From Burkholderia sp. WAC0059 (GTDB taxonomy: Bacteria; Pseudomonadota; Gammaproteobacteria; Burkholderiales; Burkholderiaceae), in contig NZ_PNEO01000002.1 in assembly GCF_002870125.1 (NCBI RefSeq), positions 310,001 to 374,000 of the forward strand: a DNA stretch of 64,000 nt, given 5' to 3'. The notes below the pieces were generated by a model. That model was not told the origin of the DNA, did not search any database, and saw only the letters and a program-made list of their open reading frames with translations. The translations under genes were made by a program, and so were the position numbers. Shown in pieces: positions 26,493-36,052 of this stretch (its first letter is position 1; each line of letters starts with the position of its first letter).

Positions 26493-26978
26493 TTATTTCG
26501 AGTCTATGCTTCGATAATTTTCTTTTGGGATATCACTATATGCATTCCGATGTATCGATGCATTATTTAAACATACATGATTGGATATTTCTGTTGCACC
26601 TCTATATATGACGATACCAGCCGAAAATGTTGGCCCGCCATCTGTCTTGATAGTTTTATCGTACAGGTAATAGGTATACCCTGCCCTCGAGAATCGAATA
26701 TGCGCCTCTCCACCACCAGAATAGAGAGCTCTGGAGAAATAGAAAATCCTCCCCTTGCGAACACCATTTTCAGAAACATCAAGATTAATTTTATTGACGA
26801 AACCGTTACGATAAAAAAATGCACCAGTATCTTTAGATTCACATAGCGATGAGATTGACCTTTCCATTTCGCAAGTAAATATTTCCGCCTCGCGCCCTTT
26901 GCACATTCCTTCAGCATGAGCGCAAGACATTACTATCAGGCCTGCCAACGAGATGATGACAGTTATATTCTTTTTCAT
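26493..26978 (-). CDS. Putative periplasmic immunity protein for the GH19 effector
   Basis: A 161-residue protein with a signal peptide (MKKNITVIISLAGLIVMSCAHA); cleavage after AHA is likely, and lipidation at the Cys of VMSC is possible. The mature part has four Cys and no family I recognise. The start codon lies four bases after the stop of the peptidoglycan-hydrolase effector, the standard position of a cognate immunity gene. A periplasmic location fits protection against a cell-wall hydrolase. The frame is open further upstream into the effector gene, but the ATG at 26978 with its signal peptide is the sensible start. Base composition is AT-rich. Confidence 0.7.
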   Translation of the reverse strand: MKKNITVIISLAGLIVMSCAHAEGMCKGREAEIFTCEMERSISSLCESKDTGAFFYRNGFVNKINLDVSENGVRKGRIFYFSRALYSGGGEAHIRFSRAGYTYYLYDKTIKTDGGPTFSAGIVIYRGATEISNHVCLNNASIHRNAYSDIPKENYRSIDSK

Positions 26979-26982
26979 ACCA

Positions 26983-29481
26983 TTACTCTGTGGAAATTCC
27001 CACGATAAATGCAACACTGTTGAAGCGATGAAGCCTATCGATATAGCCGTTTTGCCCACCGTTAACGATTTGCGTGACGCCTTCAACAGTTCCGGTATCG
27101 GCGACGGAATTGAGGTTGTTATGCGACCAAAAAACGAAGGCGGATTCAACTCCGTATTCTATATTTGATGATACAAGCTCTGGATTTTCGATAAAATTCT
27201 GCCTATCGTCCGGAGATCGACGATTGTGCTCATCTTGAAGTAATTGGTATCCGGTCTTTCCAGTCACTTGTATGATCCCTCGCCCTCGATACTTAAATCC
27301 ATCTCCGCTTGATTCATCTCCGTTTCCCATCCTATCTGCATAGACGTAATTGGCGAGGCGCTCGGGATTGTGTGCATAATACGACGCTTGACTCCACAAT
27401 TTCTCGCGCAGCCTGCCATGCGTGCAGTCATCACAAGCAGCGTTATAGTTGGCCTTTCCACCTCTACATCCAAATGTCTCACGCATATTTTTTAGAGAAA
27501 ATACCAATCCCTCTTCATAAGTTCTAAAGTGACTCTCGTGAGCCACCTGCGATAAGAAGTGGGCAATCCTCCTTGGGCGATTTACTTCGTAAATCTTCGC
27601 GTATTTATTTAAAGATGGTAAAATCCTCTCATAGTAGGCTCGTGAATTGGATGAGTCCACCGCCAGAAGCATTTCAAGCGTTATTAGCCGCGGGCCTCGC
27701 TGGAAATTCCCCACCAATCCGATCGGATGAATATGAAAAATATCCGGCCGAGGCAGGTCTGGCAGATGAGCCTTGACGTCATCCCACCAGACGAGTTTTT
27801 CGATCCGCTCCTGCTCCGCCTCGTGCTGAGCTTGCGGGCCGGTTTGCTTTTCGATCTCCGCAACAAGTGGCTTCCACTTGTCCGGGTTGGCCCACTCGCT
27901 CTCGTGCCTGATGATCAACCTCGACATGCGCAACGCGGTCCACGAATCCTCCGCAGCAGCGCGGAGCTCATCCGAGGCATTGTTGCCGTCTCCGGTCGGA
28001 TATACCGCACGATAGATTGATGCCATCAGCGGACTAAGTTTGCCGAGCACACCCGGTTCCGGCACATCCGCGTCGCTTGCGTAGTCGACAAACGCCTTCG
28101 TGGTTGCAAACATCGTATGCGTCGGGTCGTGCGCGTCCTCCAGGAGCTGGAAGTCCACCCACTTCTGCGAGAACTCGCGCGTCACCCGACCGCCCGCAAA
28201 GTTCTGTTCCCGCACCCAGCCGTCGATGGCATTGCCCTGCACGTCCATACTGTCCACATGCCACCAGTGCAGTTTCAGGCCGTCTGGACCCGGCTCCGTT
28301 TCCATGTGCTCGCCATGCTTCGCCAGCCCGGCGAGTGCAGCAACCAAGATCACGCCCGTTTGCTTTGCTTCCTGTCCCTGCTCGTTTGGCAATCTATACA
28401 GTGTGGTTTTCTTGTCGACACGCAGGATCGTCGGGTCGCCCGGCAGGCCCAGGTGCTGCCATCTATCGGGATGCGCACCGTTATTGCTGATCCATGTCCG
28501 GCCCTGCTCCATAAACGACTTGATGCTGTCGTCGCAGAACACCTCAATGTGGACCATGCGGTTCGAGGTCTGCTGACTCAACGAGTCGTAGCGGCCCAGA
28601 TGACCGATCAGGTCACCTGCATTGATGTGAACCGGCGTGGATGGCACCACCACGCGATCGAGGGACGAGTCCGGCATGATTTCCTCGACAACGGCACCGC
28701 CGTTCTCCTTGCCTAGGAAGATCCACCCTGTCTCCGCGTCCGCAGCAACAAGCCCGCCAGCCGTCGGCGCAATCAGTTGTGCACCACGCGTATCCTTTAG
28801 CTGGCCCCAGTCTCCATCGCGTTGGCCGATGCTCACCTGTGCCCCTTGCGGCAGGATGCCGAGGACCGTGCCATGGGGCTTTGTCGCACGTATTCTGATC
28901 CCCTGCTGTTCCGCGGGTGCCACCTGGCCGCTCGGGCCGGTGTGAGGCTTGTCCCTGGCAAACTCCGTGACCTTGAACTGTGTCGACCAGTAGGCCGGCT
29001 TCGGCAGTGACGTATCACGCTCGTAGCCCGCGAAATCCTGCAGATGCATATACAGGCTGAAAAACTTTAGCACCGTACCTCGCGGAAATTCCATCGAATG
29101 ACGCACCAGCGCAAACCCCGTGCTATACGGTGCGCTGATCGCCGGCCTGCCACTTTGGGCAGGAATATCGCTGACCGGGTAGGCACGATTGACTCGCCAG
29201 GCAACCACTTCGCCCCCGGCAATACATCGCACGCCGTACTTCAGATCCAGAGATCCACCTGCTCCGGCTTCTGTAATATGAATTCCGCCATGCCACATTC
29301 CTCTGCCGCTGACCGGATAGGAACCCGACGATTCCTGTTTCAATACCTTGTGAAAATCACGCTCATCGGCAAACTCAGCGGATGAGCCGGTAGCGCCTTG
29401 CGCCTTCCTGCGAAACGGAAATGCGAAGCGAAGCTGCTTCAACGGAGCGTTGAGCGGATTCGGCGGTGTCGTATTTGCCAT
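26983..29481 (-). CDS. T6SS effector: M23-like N-terminal region with GH19 lysozyme/chitinase-like C-terminal domain
   Basis: An 832-residue protein directly after vgrG. The N-terminal ~320 residues resemble a lysostaphin/M23 fold (MWHGGIHITEAG; TPVHINAGDLIGHLGRYD; NRMVHIEVF), but the HxxxD and HxH metal motifs are incomplete, so this part is probably not catalytic. An SH3-like segment (GILPQGAQVSIGQRDGDWG) is inserted. A linker with EIEKQTGPQAQHEAEQE follows at about residue 550. The last ~210 residues are a GH19 glycosidase domain with FLSQVAHESHFRTYEEGL, where the Glu residues are the expected catalytic pair, then GDGFKYRGRGIIQVTGKTGY. It likely cleaves peptidoglycan in the target periplasm. 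GC content drops within the tail. Confidence 0.82.
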   Translation of the reverse strand: MANTTPPNPLNAPLKQLRFAFPFRRKAQGATGSSAEFADERDFHKVLKQESSGSYPVSGRGMWHGGIHITEAGAGGSLDLKYGVRCIAGGEVVAWRVNRAYPVSDIPAQSGRPAISAPYSTGFALVRHSMEFPRGTVLKFFSLYMHLQDFAGYERDTSLPKPAYWSTQFKVTEFARDKPHTGPSGQVAPAEQQGIRIRATKPHGTVLGILPQGAQVSIGQRDGDWGQLKDTRGAQLIAPTAGGLVAADAETGWIFLGKENGGAVVEEIMPDSSLDRVVVPSTPVHINAGDLIGHLGRYDSLSQQTSNRMVHIEVFCDDSIKSFMEQGRTWISNNGAHPDRWQHLGLPGDPTILRVDKKTTLYRLPNEQGQEAKQTGVILVAALAGLAKHGEHMETEPGPDGLKLHWWHVDSMDVQGNAIDGWVREQNFAGGRVTREFSQKWVDFQLLEDAHDPTHTMFATTKAFVDYASDADVPEPGVLGKLSPLMASIYRAVYPTGDGNNASDELRAAAEDSWTALRMSRLIIRHESEWANPDKWKPLVAEIEKQTGPQAQHEAEQERIEKLVWWDDVKAHLPDLPRPDIFHIHPIGLVGNFQRGPRLITLEMLLAVDSSNSRAYYERILPSLNKYAKIYEVNRPRRIAHFLSQVAHESHFRTYEEGLVFSLKNMRETFGCRGGKANYNAACDDCTHGRLREKLWSQASYYAHNPERLANYVYADRMGNGDESSGDGFKYRGRGIIQVTGKTGYQLLQDEHNRRSPDDRQNFIENPELVSSNIEYGVESAFVFWSHNNLNSVADTGTVEGVTQIVNGGQNGYIDRLHRFNSVAFIVGISTE
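27767..27879 (-). repeat. Effector junction repeat, copy B (in the full-length effector)
   Basis: The partner of 25976-26087, within the linker just before the GH19 tail. The pair marks where one C-terminal tail was replaced by another. Confidence 0.85.
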
Positions 29482-29489
29482 GATTGCGC

Positions 29490-31844
29490 CTACTCAGAAA
29501 ACCCGAAGTTCATATCGATCTTCACATCCTTAAGGGGAGCTCTGGACCAGTTCGGGAACGTGAAATCGCCACCCGCCGGGTCAGCGGTATTCAAATTGCC
29601 CTTGATCTCGATGTGCCCCGTTGGACTCGCGATCTCGATCTTCCCGTTGGCGATCTTCACGTATGCGCCGGAGCCGTCACCCAGCGTGATGCCCTCCGAA
29701 CCGGTAACGATCACTTCGCCCGCCGATGAGCTGACTGCAACGTTCTTGAGCGCCATCAATTCCATCGCATCGCCCTGCGCCTGGACCTGCACCTTGCCTT
29801 TGGCAGCGAATATCCGGATACCGAGCTGCGCGGCAAAGAGCGAAATCGCTTCGCCCGCTGCCGCAGTGATGCGTTTGAATACACCGATATCCAGGCCATC
29901 GCCGGCCGTCACGAATATCTGTTTGCGCGCCGCCAGTTGCATGTGCTGGCCACTTGCGACGCCTACGCCTTCGGGAGCGCTGGCGACGATTACTGGTTCC
30001 TGAAGACTCGTGAGCTTCTGCTCGATAAGCGCACGCTGCTGATCGATCTCGGCAAGCCACGCTTTTGCCGCAGTGGCCGAGTCGTTCAAGGATCGCATCA
30101 TGTCTACCGCCTGGCGAAGCGTGGCGGCAGTGTCCTGCATGTCGAGCTGCGGTCCCGTCGCGTCAGGCTGAGCTTCTGCGGTAACCAGAACGCCCTTGCC
30201 ACCTCGCACGGCGACATGGCCACCGGTACGCAACTCGGCCCCCTGCCCCCGTTCCTTGCGGTCAGCATCGACCATATGCCCGAGATTCAACTCGCTGGTC
30301 TGATACGGCGTCGTCAGGTGACTGTGCTCGATGCCTGCCTTGTCCTCGATCCGCCACTCGGTACCGCCAGCGGTTCGAATAATGTTCCGGGTATTGTTGA
30401 GGTTGTTGACCAGGTCCGGATGCAGGCTGTCGTGCATCGCCCCAATAATGACGGGCCGATTGGGATCGCCCTGGGTATGGATGATCGCCACTTCCGTGCC
30501 GTCGATATACGGAAAATGATGGCCGTAGTTGTCGCCGCTGTACGGTTTCGCGAGCCGTACCGCGCGACTCGTGCCTCCAGGGCTCCACTCGTCGAGGTCG
30601 AACGGCAGCTTGATGACATACCAGCCTTCCCCCGTCAGGTAGGCATACTTGTAGTCGCCGGGCGACATAATGCGCGCCGGCAGGATGCCGTCGATCACGG
30701 GCCGTTTGGCGGGATCGACCGGCGTGCGCCAGACACGGTCCGACGGAATTGCCGTGAAGGTGTTCCAGTACGCCTCGCTACGGCCACCGCCCGACTCCAC
30801 CGACGTCAGAAGCAGTCCGTGCGGCGCGTCGGCTGGATTCTGGTCGAGCCGCAGCACCTCGCCCGCCTCGATGGCGAAGGCGTTGCCCTTACCCGCATAG
30901 GTAATCTGCTTTGACAGATACGCCTCATGACGCAGCCGCGCAATGCGCCGTCCTTCCTCGGGCGTTTCGTAATGCTCGCCCCAGTGGTAATCGATGGCGT
31001 TCGTCGTCTTGTCGTCGCGCGCCGCGTTCTCCTCGACAAGCAGCGACACGCCGGCCTGACGATGGTTATAGTCGTTCAGGCGGACCGCTTCGGGCACTCG
31101 CCGGGTGTGGCGCGCAAGCGACTTGATGGCTTCGGCGCCGACGCTCTCCAGCCCCGCATCATGCCGGAGCGGCACCGTGCGCTGGTTACGCGCATACGCA
31201 TCCAGATCGTCGCCAAAAACAACGATCTCGCGGTCCCTCTTCTGCTCGTAGCGAAACCAGACCCCTTCCTCCGCAGCAATGCGCTGGACGAACGCGAACG
31301 TGGTCTCGTGATACTGGGTGACGTATTCGTGGCGCCTGTACTTCGCCCGCAGGTTGAACACGAAATCGACGCCTTCGCGAAACCCGTAGTGTTTCAGCGT
31401 GTCCGTGATGATTTCCTGCACCGACTGCTTCTGGAACAACCGGCTCGTTATCGCGCGTGCCAGATCGGCAGTGCGCGGCTCGATGACGATCCCGTAGCGG
31501 GTTTCGTCAGCCGACGTACCGAACTCGTCGAACTGGGTGACGATGCCGTGGATCGCCCGCGCCGGCGGCTTGTCGCTGAATTGCTCCGCCCTCTCGCCGA
31601 ACATCCGGCGCAGATAGTCCATGTTCGGGTCGACGGGATCGATGATGAACTTCGCGGGCCGCCCGAGCACCCGGTCCATCGGGATGCCCGCGACGGGACT
31701 CGTGAATTCGATCTCGTACCGGTACAGCTCGCTGATTCGGTCAAACCCGCGGAACTTCACCACCGAGAGCGGCGCCGGATGAGGCACCAGCTTCACCTCG
31801 TAAGCCTGGGACGGCAGAACCATCGAACCCCTCGTCGACCCCAT
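29490..31844 (-). CDS. vgrG: T6SS spike protein VgrG (TssI)
   Basis: A 784-residue VgrG. The gp27-like part begins LVPHPAPLSVVKFRGFDRISELYRYEI. The gp5-like oligonucleotide-binding region includes DEWSPGGTSRAVRLAKPYSGDNYG and GHHFPYIDGTEVAI. The C-terminal DUF2345 repeats (ITVVVxSS-like beta-helix: QIFVTAGDGLDIG; GIRIFAAKGKVQVQAQGDAMELMA) form an extended needle. A GGAG ribosome binding site lies before the ATG. The effector gene follows 8 bases later, so this VgrG probably carries it. No enzymatic extension is seen on the VgrG itself. Confidence 0.93.
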   Translation of the reverse strand: MGSTRGSMVLPSQAYEVKLVPHPAPLSVVKFRGFDRISELYRYEIEFTSPVAGIPMDRVLGRPAKFIIDPVDPNMDYLRRMFGERAEQFSDKPPARAIHGIVTQFDEFGTSADETRYGIVIEPRTADLARAITSRLFQKQSVQEIITDTLKHYGFREGVDFVFNLRAKYRRHEYVTQYHETTFAFVQRIAAEEGVWFRYEQKRDREIVVFGDDLDAYARNQRTVPLRHDAGLESVGAEAIKSLARHTRRVPEAVRLNDYNHRQAGVSLLVEENAARDDKTTNAIDYHWGEHYETPEEGRRIARLRHEAYLSKQITYAGKGNAFAIEAGEVLRLDQNPADAPHGLLLTSVESGGGRSEAYWNTFTAIPSDRVWRTPVDPAKRPVIDGILPARIMSPGDYKYAYLTGEGWYVIKLPFDLDEWSPGGTSRAVRLAKPYSGDNYGHHFPYIDGTEVAIIHTQGDPNRPVIIGAMHDSLHPDLVNNLNNTRNIIRTAGGTEWRIEDKAGIEHSHLTTPYQTSELNLGHMVDADRKERGQGAELRTGGHVAVRGGKGVLVTAEAQPDATGPQLDMQDTAATLRQAVDMMRSLNDSATAAKAWLAEIDQQRALIEQKLTSLQEPVIVASAPEGVGVASGQHMQLAARKQIFVTAGDGLDIGVFKRITAAAGEAISLFAAQLGIRIFAAKGKVQVQAQGDAMELMALKNVAVSSSAGEVIVTGSEGITLGDGSGAYVKIANGKIEIASPTGHIEIKGNLNTADPAGGDFTFPNWSRAPLKDVKIDMNFGFSE

Positions 31845-31953
31845 CCATCACTCCGTTGAACGTTAGCGCCACAGACGGCAAAGCCGGAGCGCGGCATCGA
31901 TCTTCTCCGCACGTGCCCCGGCGCGCTACATGAGCTACCCCGAACTCACTTCA

Positions 31954-33516
31954 TCAGCTCTTGGCTTTCGGCATTTGCGACACCAGAGACAGGCCGATGT
32001 CCATGCCCTCGACCTGAAAATGCGGGATGATGAAGAGCTTGATGCGGAAGAACCCCGGGTTGTCCTCGATGTCCTCCACCGTCACCTTCGCCTCTCGCAG
32101 CGGGTGCGACGCCTGCAGTTCGTCGCCCGGATCTTTCATCTCGGTCACGAGACCCTTGACCCAGCTATTGAGCTCGAGCTCCAGCAGACGGCGGTCCTTG
32201 GTCGTACCGATGTTCTCGCGCTGGATCAGCTTCAGGTAGTGCGCAATGCGCGAGAGCAGGAAGATGTACGGCAGGCGCCCGTTGATGCGGCTGTTCGCCG
32301 TCGCCTCCTTCGTCTCGTACAGCGCCGGCTTCTGCGCCGAATTGGCCGAGAAGAAGCACGCGAAGTCGTGGTTCTTATAGAACGACAGCGGAATGAAGCC
32401 CAGATTGGCGAACTCGAACTCGCGCGTCTCGGGAATCAGCACCTCGGTCGGGATCTTCGGCTGGGCGCCGGTGCCAAGGTCATACAGATGAACCGGCAAG
32501 TCTTCCACCTTGCCACCCGCCTGCGGGCCCCGGATCTGGACACACCAGCCGTTGCTGGTGAAGCTGCGCACCATGTTGGCCCCGAACGCAAACGACGCGT
32601 TGACCCACAGATAGCGGTCGTGGTCCGGACCCTTGACGGCCTCCTCGTAGTTGAATGCGCGCACCGGCGTCGTATCCTTGCCGTACGGCAAGCGCCCCAG
32701 TACGCGGGGCATCGTCAGGCCCACATAGCGGGCGTCGTCGGTATCGCGGAAGCTCTTCCACTTGATGTACTCCGCGCGGTCGAAGTAATTGCCGATGTCC
32801 TGGATTGCGGCGACCTCTTCCATCGACTGCTTGCCGAAGAAGGCCGGGCCAACCGAGCCGATGAACGGCATATGCGCGGCGGCGGCCACCTTCGAGAGGT
32901 TACGCAGCAGACCCACATCCTGCGGCGAGTTGGTGAACGCGTAGTCGCTGATCATCGCGCTGATCGGCTGGCCGCCCGGGGTGTCGTATTCCTCGATGTA
33001 GGTGAGGCGATACAGTCCGCTCTGGATAATCTCGGGCGTATCCTCGAAGTCGCGCATGAGTGCCTCCTTCGATACGTCGAGCACTTCAATGCGCGCATTC
33101 TTGCGAAAATTCGTACGGCTCACGAGCATCTTGAGGCCACGCCAGCGGCCTTCGAGTGCCTGGAATTCGGGCGTGTGCATCACCGCGTCAAGCTGCCGGC
33201 CGATCTGACGATCGATCTGGCCGATATGGAAATCGAGCAGCGACTTGTCGAGGCGATCGACTGGCCTGCTGGCCCTGGAGACGAGATCGAGGAACGCGCT
33301 CATGCCCCGCGCAATCCGTTCGTCGACCGACGACTCGGACAGGAGGTCGTTGTCGCGAAACGCTTCGAGCGGACGTGCTTCGCTCACGGGATTGAGGTTG
33401 ATCTTGCTGCACAGTGATGCATAGATGCTGTCGTTTCCCCTCAAGGGGACTTCTTTCGGGACATCCAGCATGGTGGTTTGTGCCGTGCTGCCCTGCAGAC
33501 TTTCATTGGGGTTCAT
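31954..33516 (-). CDS. tssC: T6SS sheath large subunit TssC
   Basis: A 520-residue TssC (VipB) with hallmark segments: LDKSLLDFHIGQIDRQIGRQLD, EFQALEGRWRGLKMLVSRT, ISDYAFTNSPQDVGLL, and the C-terminal FFRIKLFIIPHFQVEGMDIGLSLVS. With TssB it builds the contractile sheath. The first ~30 residues are variable and contain DVPKEVPLRG, encoded by a short copy of the T6SS-internal repeat. It follows tssB by 97 bases. Confidence 0.95.
   Translation of the reverse strand: MNPNESLQGSTAQTTMLDVPKEVPLRGNDSIYASLCSKINLNPVSEARPLEAFRDNDLLSESSVDERIARGMSAFLDLVSRASRPVDRLDKSLLDFHIGQIDRQIGRQLDAVMHTPEFQALEGRWRGLKMLVSRTNFRKNARIEVLDVSKEALMRDFEDTPEIIQSGLYRLTYIEEYDTPGGQPISAMISDYAFTNSPQDVGLLRNLSKVAAAAHMPFIGSVGPAFFGKQSMEEVAAIQDIGNYFDRAEYIKWKSFRDTDDARYVGLTMPRVLGRLPYGKDTTPVRAFNYEEAVKGPDHDRYLWVNASFAFGANMVRSFTSNGWCVQIRGPQAGGKVEDLPVHLYDLGTGAQPKIPTEVLIPETREFEFANLGFIPLSFYKNHDFACFFSANSAQKPALYETKEATANSRINGRLPYIFLLSRIAHYLKLIQRENIGTTKDRRLLELELNSWVKGLVTEMKDPGDELQASHPLREAKVTVEDIEDNPGFFRIKLFIIPHFQVEGMDIGLSLVSQMPKAKS
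33436..33457 (-). repeat. T6SS-internal repeat, short form (in tssC)
   Basis: The minus strand reads GAAAGAAGTCCCCTTGAGG then GGA, close to the last 22 bases of the 50-bp element. It encodes PKEVPLRG near the TssC N-terminus. Confidence 0.7.
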
Positions 33517-33613
33517 TTACTGTCCTGTCTACGGTGCTATCGCTACCTGGTTTCGGGATGCGGTAAAGGTGCGCCTGCTTCGAGACACACCAGCATGCCC
33601 GGCCCTCACGCGC

Positions 33614-34150
33614 TCAGGCATGGCCTTCGGGCTGGGTCGCCGACGTCCCGCTGGGACTTCCTACGGTCGTCGCGATCTGTGCGAGTTCGCTGCGCAGTTG
33701 GTCGGAAAGGCCTTTGTCTTTCAGGATCTTCTCGAACTCGCGGCGAAAGGTGCCGTTGTCGAGCAGGTTCGACTTGAGGTCGCGAAGCAGATTGCGCACT
33801 GCGAGCAGCGCCTGCAGTTCTGGGATCTGGCGAGCCACCTGTTCCGGTTCGAAGTCCTTGATCGACTTGAACGACAGGTTCACCGGCAAATCGGAGCCGT
33901 CGCCGGCCAGCGTGTTGTGGGCCGCAAGCTTCAGCTCTGGCGAGTAGTCGGCGAGAACGGCATCGAAGTTGTTCTTGTCGATATTGACCTTCTTTCGCTC
34001 GGCGAGCGGCGCCTGCTCCTTGCCCGCGCTGAAGTCACCCGCGACCAGCAACTTGAGCGGCAGCTCGACCTTCTTACGGGCGCCGCCCGTATGCAGATCC
34101 AGGGTGATTGATACGCGACTTTTCGGAATTTCCCGCTGAAAACTATCCAT
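33614..34150 (-). CDS. tssB: T6SS sheath small subunit TssB
   Basis: A 178-residue TssB (VipA) with family segments SRVSITLDLHTGGARKKVELPLKLLVAGDFS, FDAVLADYSPELKLAAHNTL, and LPVNLSFKSIKDFEPEQVARQIPEL. The C-terminal tail GSPSGTSATQPEGHA is encoded by a diverged copy of the internal repeat. It is the first gene of the minus-strand T6SS arm and faces tssK across 552 bases. Confidence 0.95.
   Translation of the reverse strand: MDSFQREIPKSRVSITLDLHTGGARKKVELPLKLLVAGDFSAGKEQAPLAERKKVNIDKNNFDAVLADYSPELKLAAHNTLAGDGSDLPVNLSFKSIKDFEPEQVARQIPELQALLAVRNLLRDLKSNLLDNGTFRREFEKILKDKGLSDQLRSELAQIATTVGSPSGTSATQPEGHA
33645..33672 (-). repeat. T6SS-internal repeat, diverged form (in tssB)
   Basis: The minus strand reads CGACGACC, a changed triplet, then GGAAGTCCCAGCGGGACG, recalling the first part of the 50-bp element. 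It encodes part of the variable TssB C-terminal tail. Confidence 0.5.
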
Positions 34151-34702
34151 TCGTAATCCTTAAAAAAATAAATTCACCAAGGTCATCTCCAAAGATGATC
34201 CTATTCGATTCGGCTCCCTCTTTCGCTCGGCCGGACATTCCGTGTACGCCCCGGCTTATCGAAGAACATTTCCGAAAGCTCGACTCCGCCTTCCGATATT
34301 TTTATGTCGCCCCGCATTAGACACGGTAGTCCTACGCGAAGTCAAAAGGTCCACGACAACCGGAACGTCAAAGATTGTGATTTTTTAAGAACATGACGAT
34401 CCCCAATCACTTTCTTGTAGACAGATCAATAAGATCGTGCACAACTCCATGAAAAATCGACTCCGATTACCAAGCCATCCACCGGCTTGTCAATGAGATA
34501 AATCCTGTTTTACCGGAAAATCTCTTGATATATCGCATTGAATTAATACGATTCATGTCGACTTTGCCTCGACGTCAATTTCACAGGTTAAATATCTAAA
34601 CAATTCGCATATCGAATTAACGATGAAGAGTATACGAGCGCCATCAATCGCGTATAGAATCCGCCACCGAAAACGACTAACAACACGGCGAAAATCACAT
34701 CC
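34151..34702. other. AT-rich divergent control region between tssB and tssK
   Basis: These 552 bases contain no convincing gene and must hold the promoters of both T6SS arms. The stretch is AT-rich compared with its flanks. A small inverted repeat, CAAGCC at 34471-34476 with GGCTTG at 34484-34489, is visible. I found no confident -35/-10 pair and no clear sigma-54 site. Confidence 0.6.
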
Positions 34703-36052
34703 ATGCGAATCGACAAACCGCTCTGGTCAGAGGGGGTGGGACTCAGACATCACCACCTTCAGCAGCAGGAACGCTGGATCAACTTCGCGCACCGACAGTT
34801 CGCCTCGGCCGTGGTCGCGGAAGGTTGGGGCGCGCTCGGCGTCAGGCTCGACGAAGAGGCGTTGCGCATGGGCCGCCTGAAGTTTTCGCATCTTCAACTA
34901 CGCTTTCCCGACGGCACGCCGATCGACACCGCAGTGGCCGATTCACTACCTCCCGCGCGTGATCTCGCGCAGAGCGTGCCAGGCGATGTCCAGAGTTTCG
35001 TGGTACTCGCCGCATTACCGCTTCTGAATGCGACGGGCAGCAACTGCCGCTTCGATGAAACGTCGCTCGCGCGTCCGCGCCGCTCGTATCGCGAGTTCGT
35101 GAACGTCACGGATCTGAATGGCACGTCGGAGGTCGAGATCGCTGCCGAACGCCATGCGGTGCGGCTCCTGTTCGACTTCGAGCCGCATGCGGACGACACG
35201 GTTTGTGCAATTGCGAAGCTCGCACGCGGTGCAGGCGGCCAGTTCGAGGTAGACCCGCGTTATGTGCCGCCGTGTCTGACGCTTGCCGGTCATCCCCTGC
35301 ACATCGAACGCGTAAAGCGTCTCGCCGACATCCTGCAGGCGAAGAGTGCCGCGCTGGGTGCGCGCAAGAGCGAGCGCATCGACGACGTCGCGGAATATGG
35401 CGTGGCGGACGTGTCGCTCTTCTGGCTGCTGCACGCCGTTCACACGTACTGGCCGCAACTGCGATTCTTCGCCACCCATCCGAGCCAGCCGCCGGAACGG
35501 CTCTACGGCGCACTTGCGGAACTGGCCGGCGTGCTGATGACCTTCTCGACCGGCGCCCAGCTCACGGACATCCCGGTCTACGAGCATGCGCGTGCGCATG
35601 AGGTTTTCGCGAAGCTCGAGACCCTGATCCGCGATTTGCTCGACGCGATCATTCCGTCGCGTGTGGTGCCAATCGGGCTAACCCGCAAGAGCCCAACCAC
35701 GTGGACAGGCCAGTTCCTCGACGAGCGGCTGCGCGCCGGCGCCGACTATTACCTGTCGGTCAACGCCAGACTCGCGCCCTTCGAACTGGTCGAGCAACTG
35801 CCGCGGCTGTGCAAGATCGGCGCGCCCGACGACGTCGAGCACATCGTGAATTCCGCGCTCGCCGGCATTCCGCTGAAGGCAGTCCAGCGCGTGCCCGCCG
35901 CCATTCCGGTGCGCCTCGACAACCATTACTTTGCGCTCGATGCCAGCGATCCGGCACACGAGAGAATGCTCGCCGCGCGTGCCTGTCAGATCTACCTGCC
36001 GACGACGGTGCCGGAGGCCTCGCTCGAACTCTATGCGGTGCTGCGGTCATGA
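34703..36052 (+). CDS. tssK: T6SS baseplate subunit TssK
   Basis: A 449-residue TssK (ImpJ/VasE). The start RIDKPLWSEGVGLRHHHLQQQERW is a variant of the family's opening motif. Later segments include RVKRLADILQAKSAAL, DVSLFWLLHAVHTYWPQL and the C-terminal HYFALDASDPAHERMLAARACQIYLP. TssK links the baseplate to the TssLM membrane complex. Its TGA overlaps the ATG of tssL. Confidence 0.93.
   Translation: MRIDKPLWSEGVGLRHHHLQQQERWINFAHRQFASAVVAEGWGALGVRLDEEALRMGRLKFSHLQLRFPDGTPIDTAVADSLPPARDLAQSVPGDVQSFVVLAALPLLNATGSNCRFDETSLARPRRSYREFVNVTDLNGTSEVEIAAERHAVRLLFDFEPHADDTVCAIAKLARGAGGQFEVDPRYVPPCLTLAGHPLHIERVKRLADILQAKSAALGARKSERIDDVAEYGVADVSLFWLLHAVHTYWPQLRFFATHPSQPPERLYGALAELAGVLMTFSTGAQLTDIPVYEHARAHEVFAKLETLIRDLLDAIIPSRVVPIGLTRKSPTTWTGQFLDERLRAGADYYLSVNARLAPFELVEQLPRLCKIGAPDDVEHIVNSALAGIPLKAVQRVPAAIPVRLDNHYFALDASDPAHERMLAARACQIYLPTTVPEASLELYAVLRS

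Noticed and set aside
34151..34702. Sigma-54 promoter for the T6SS arms
   Set aside because: I looked for the GG-N10-GC spacing with flanking consensus and found no convincing site.
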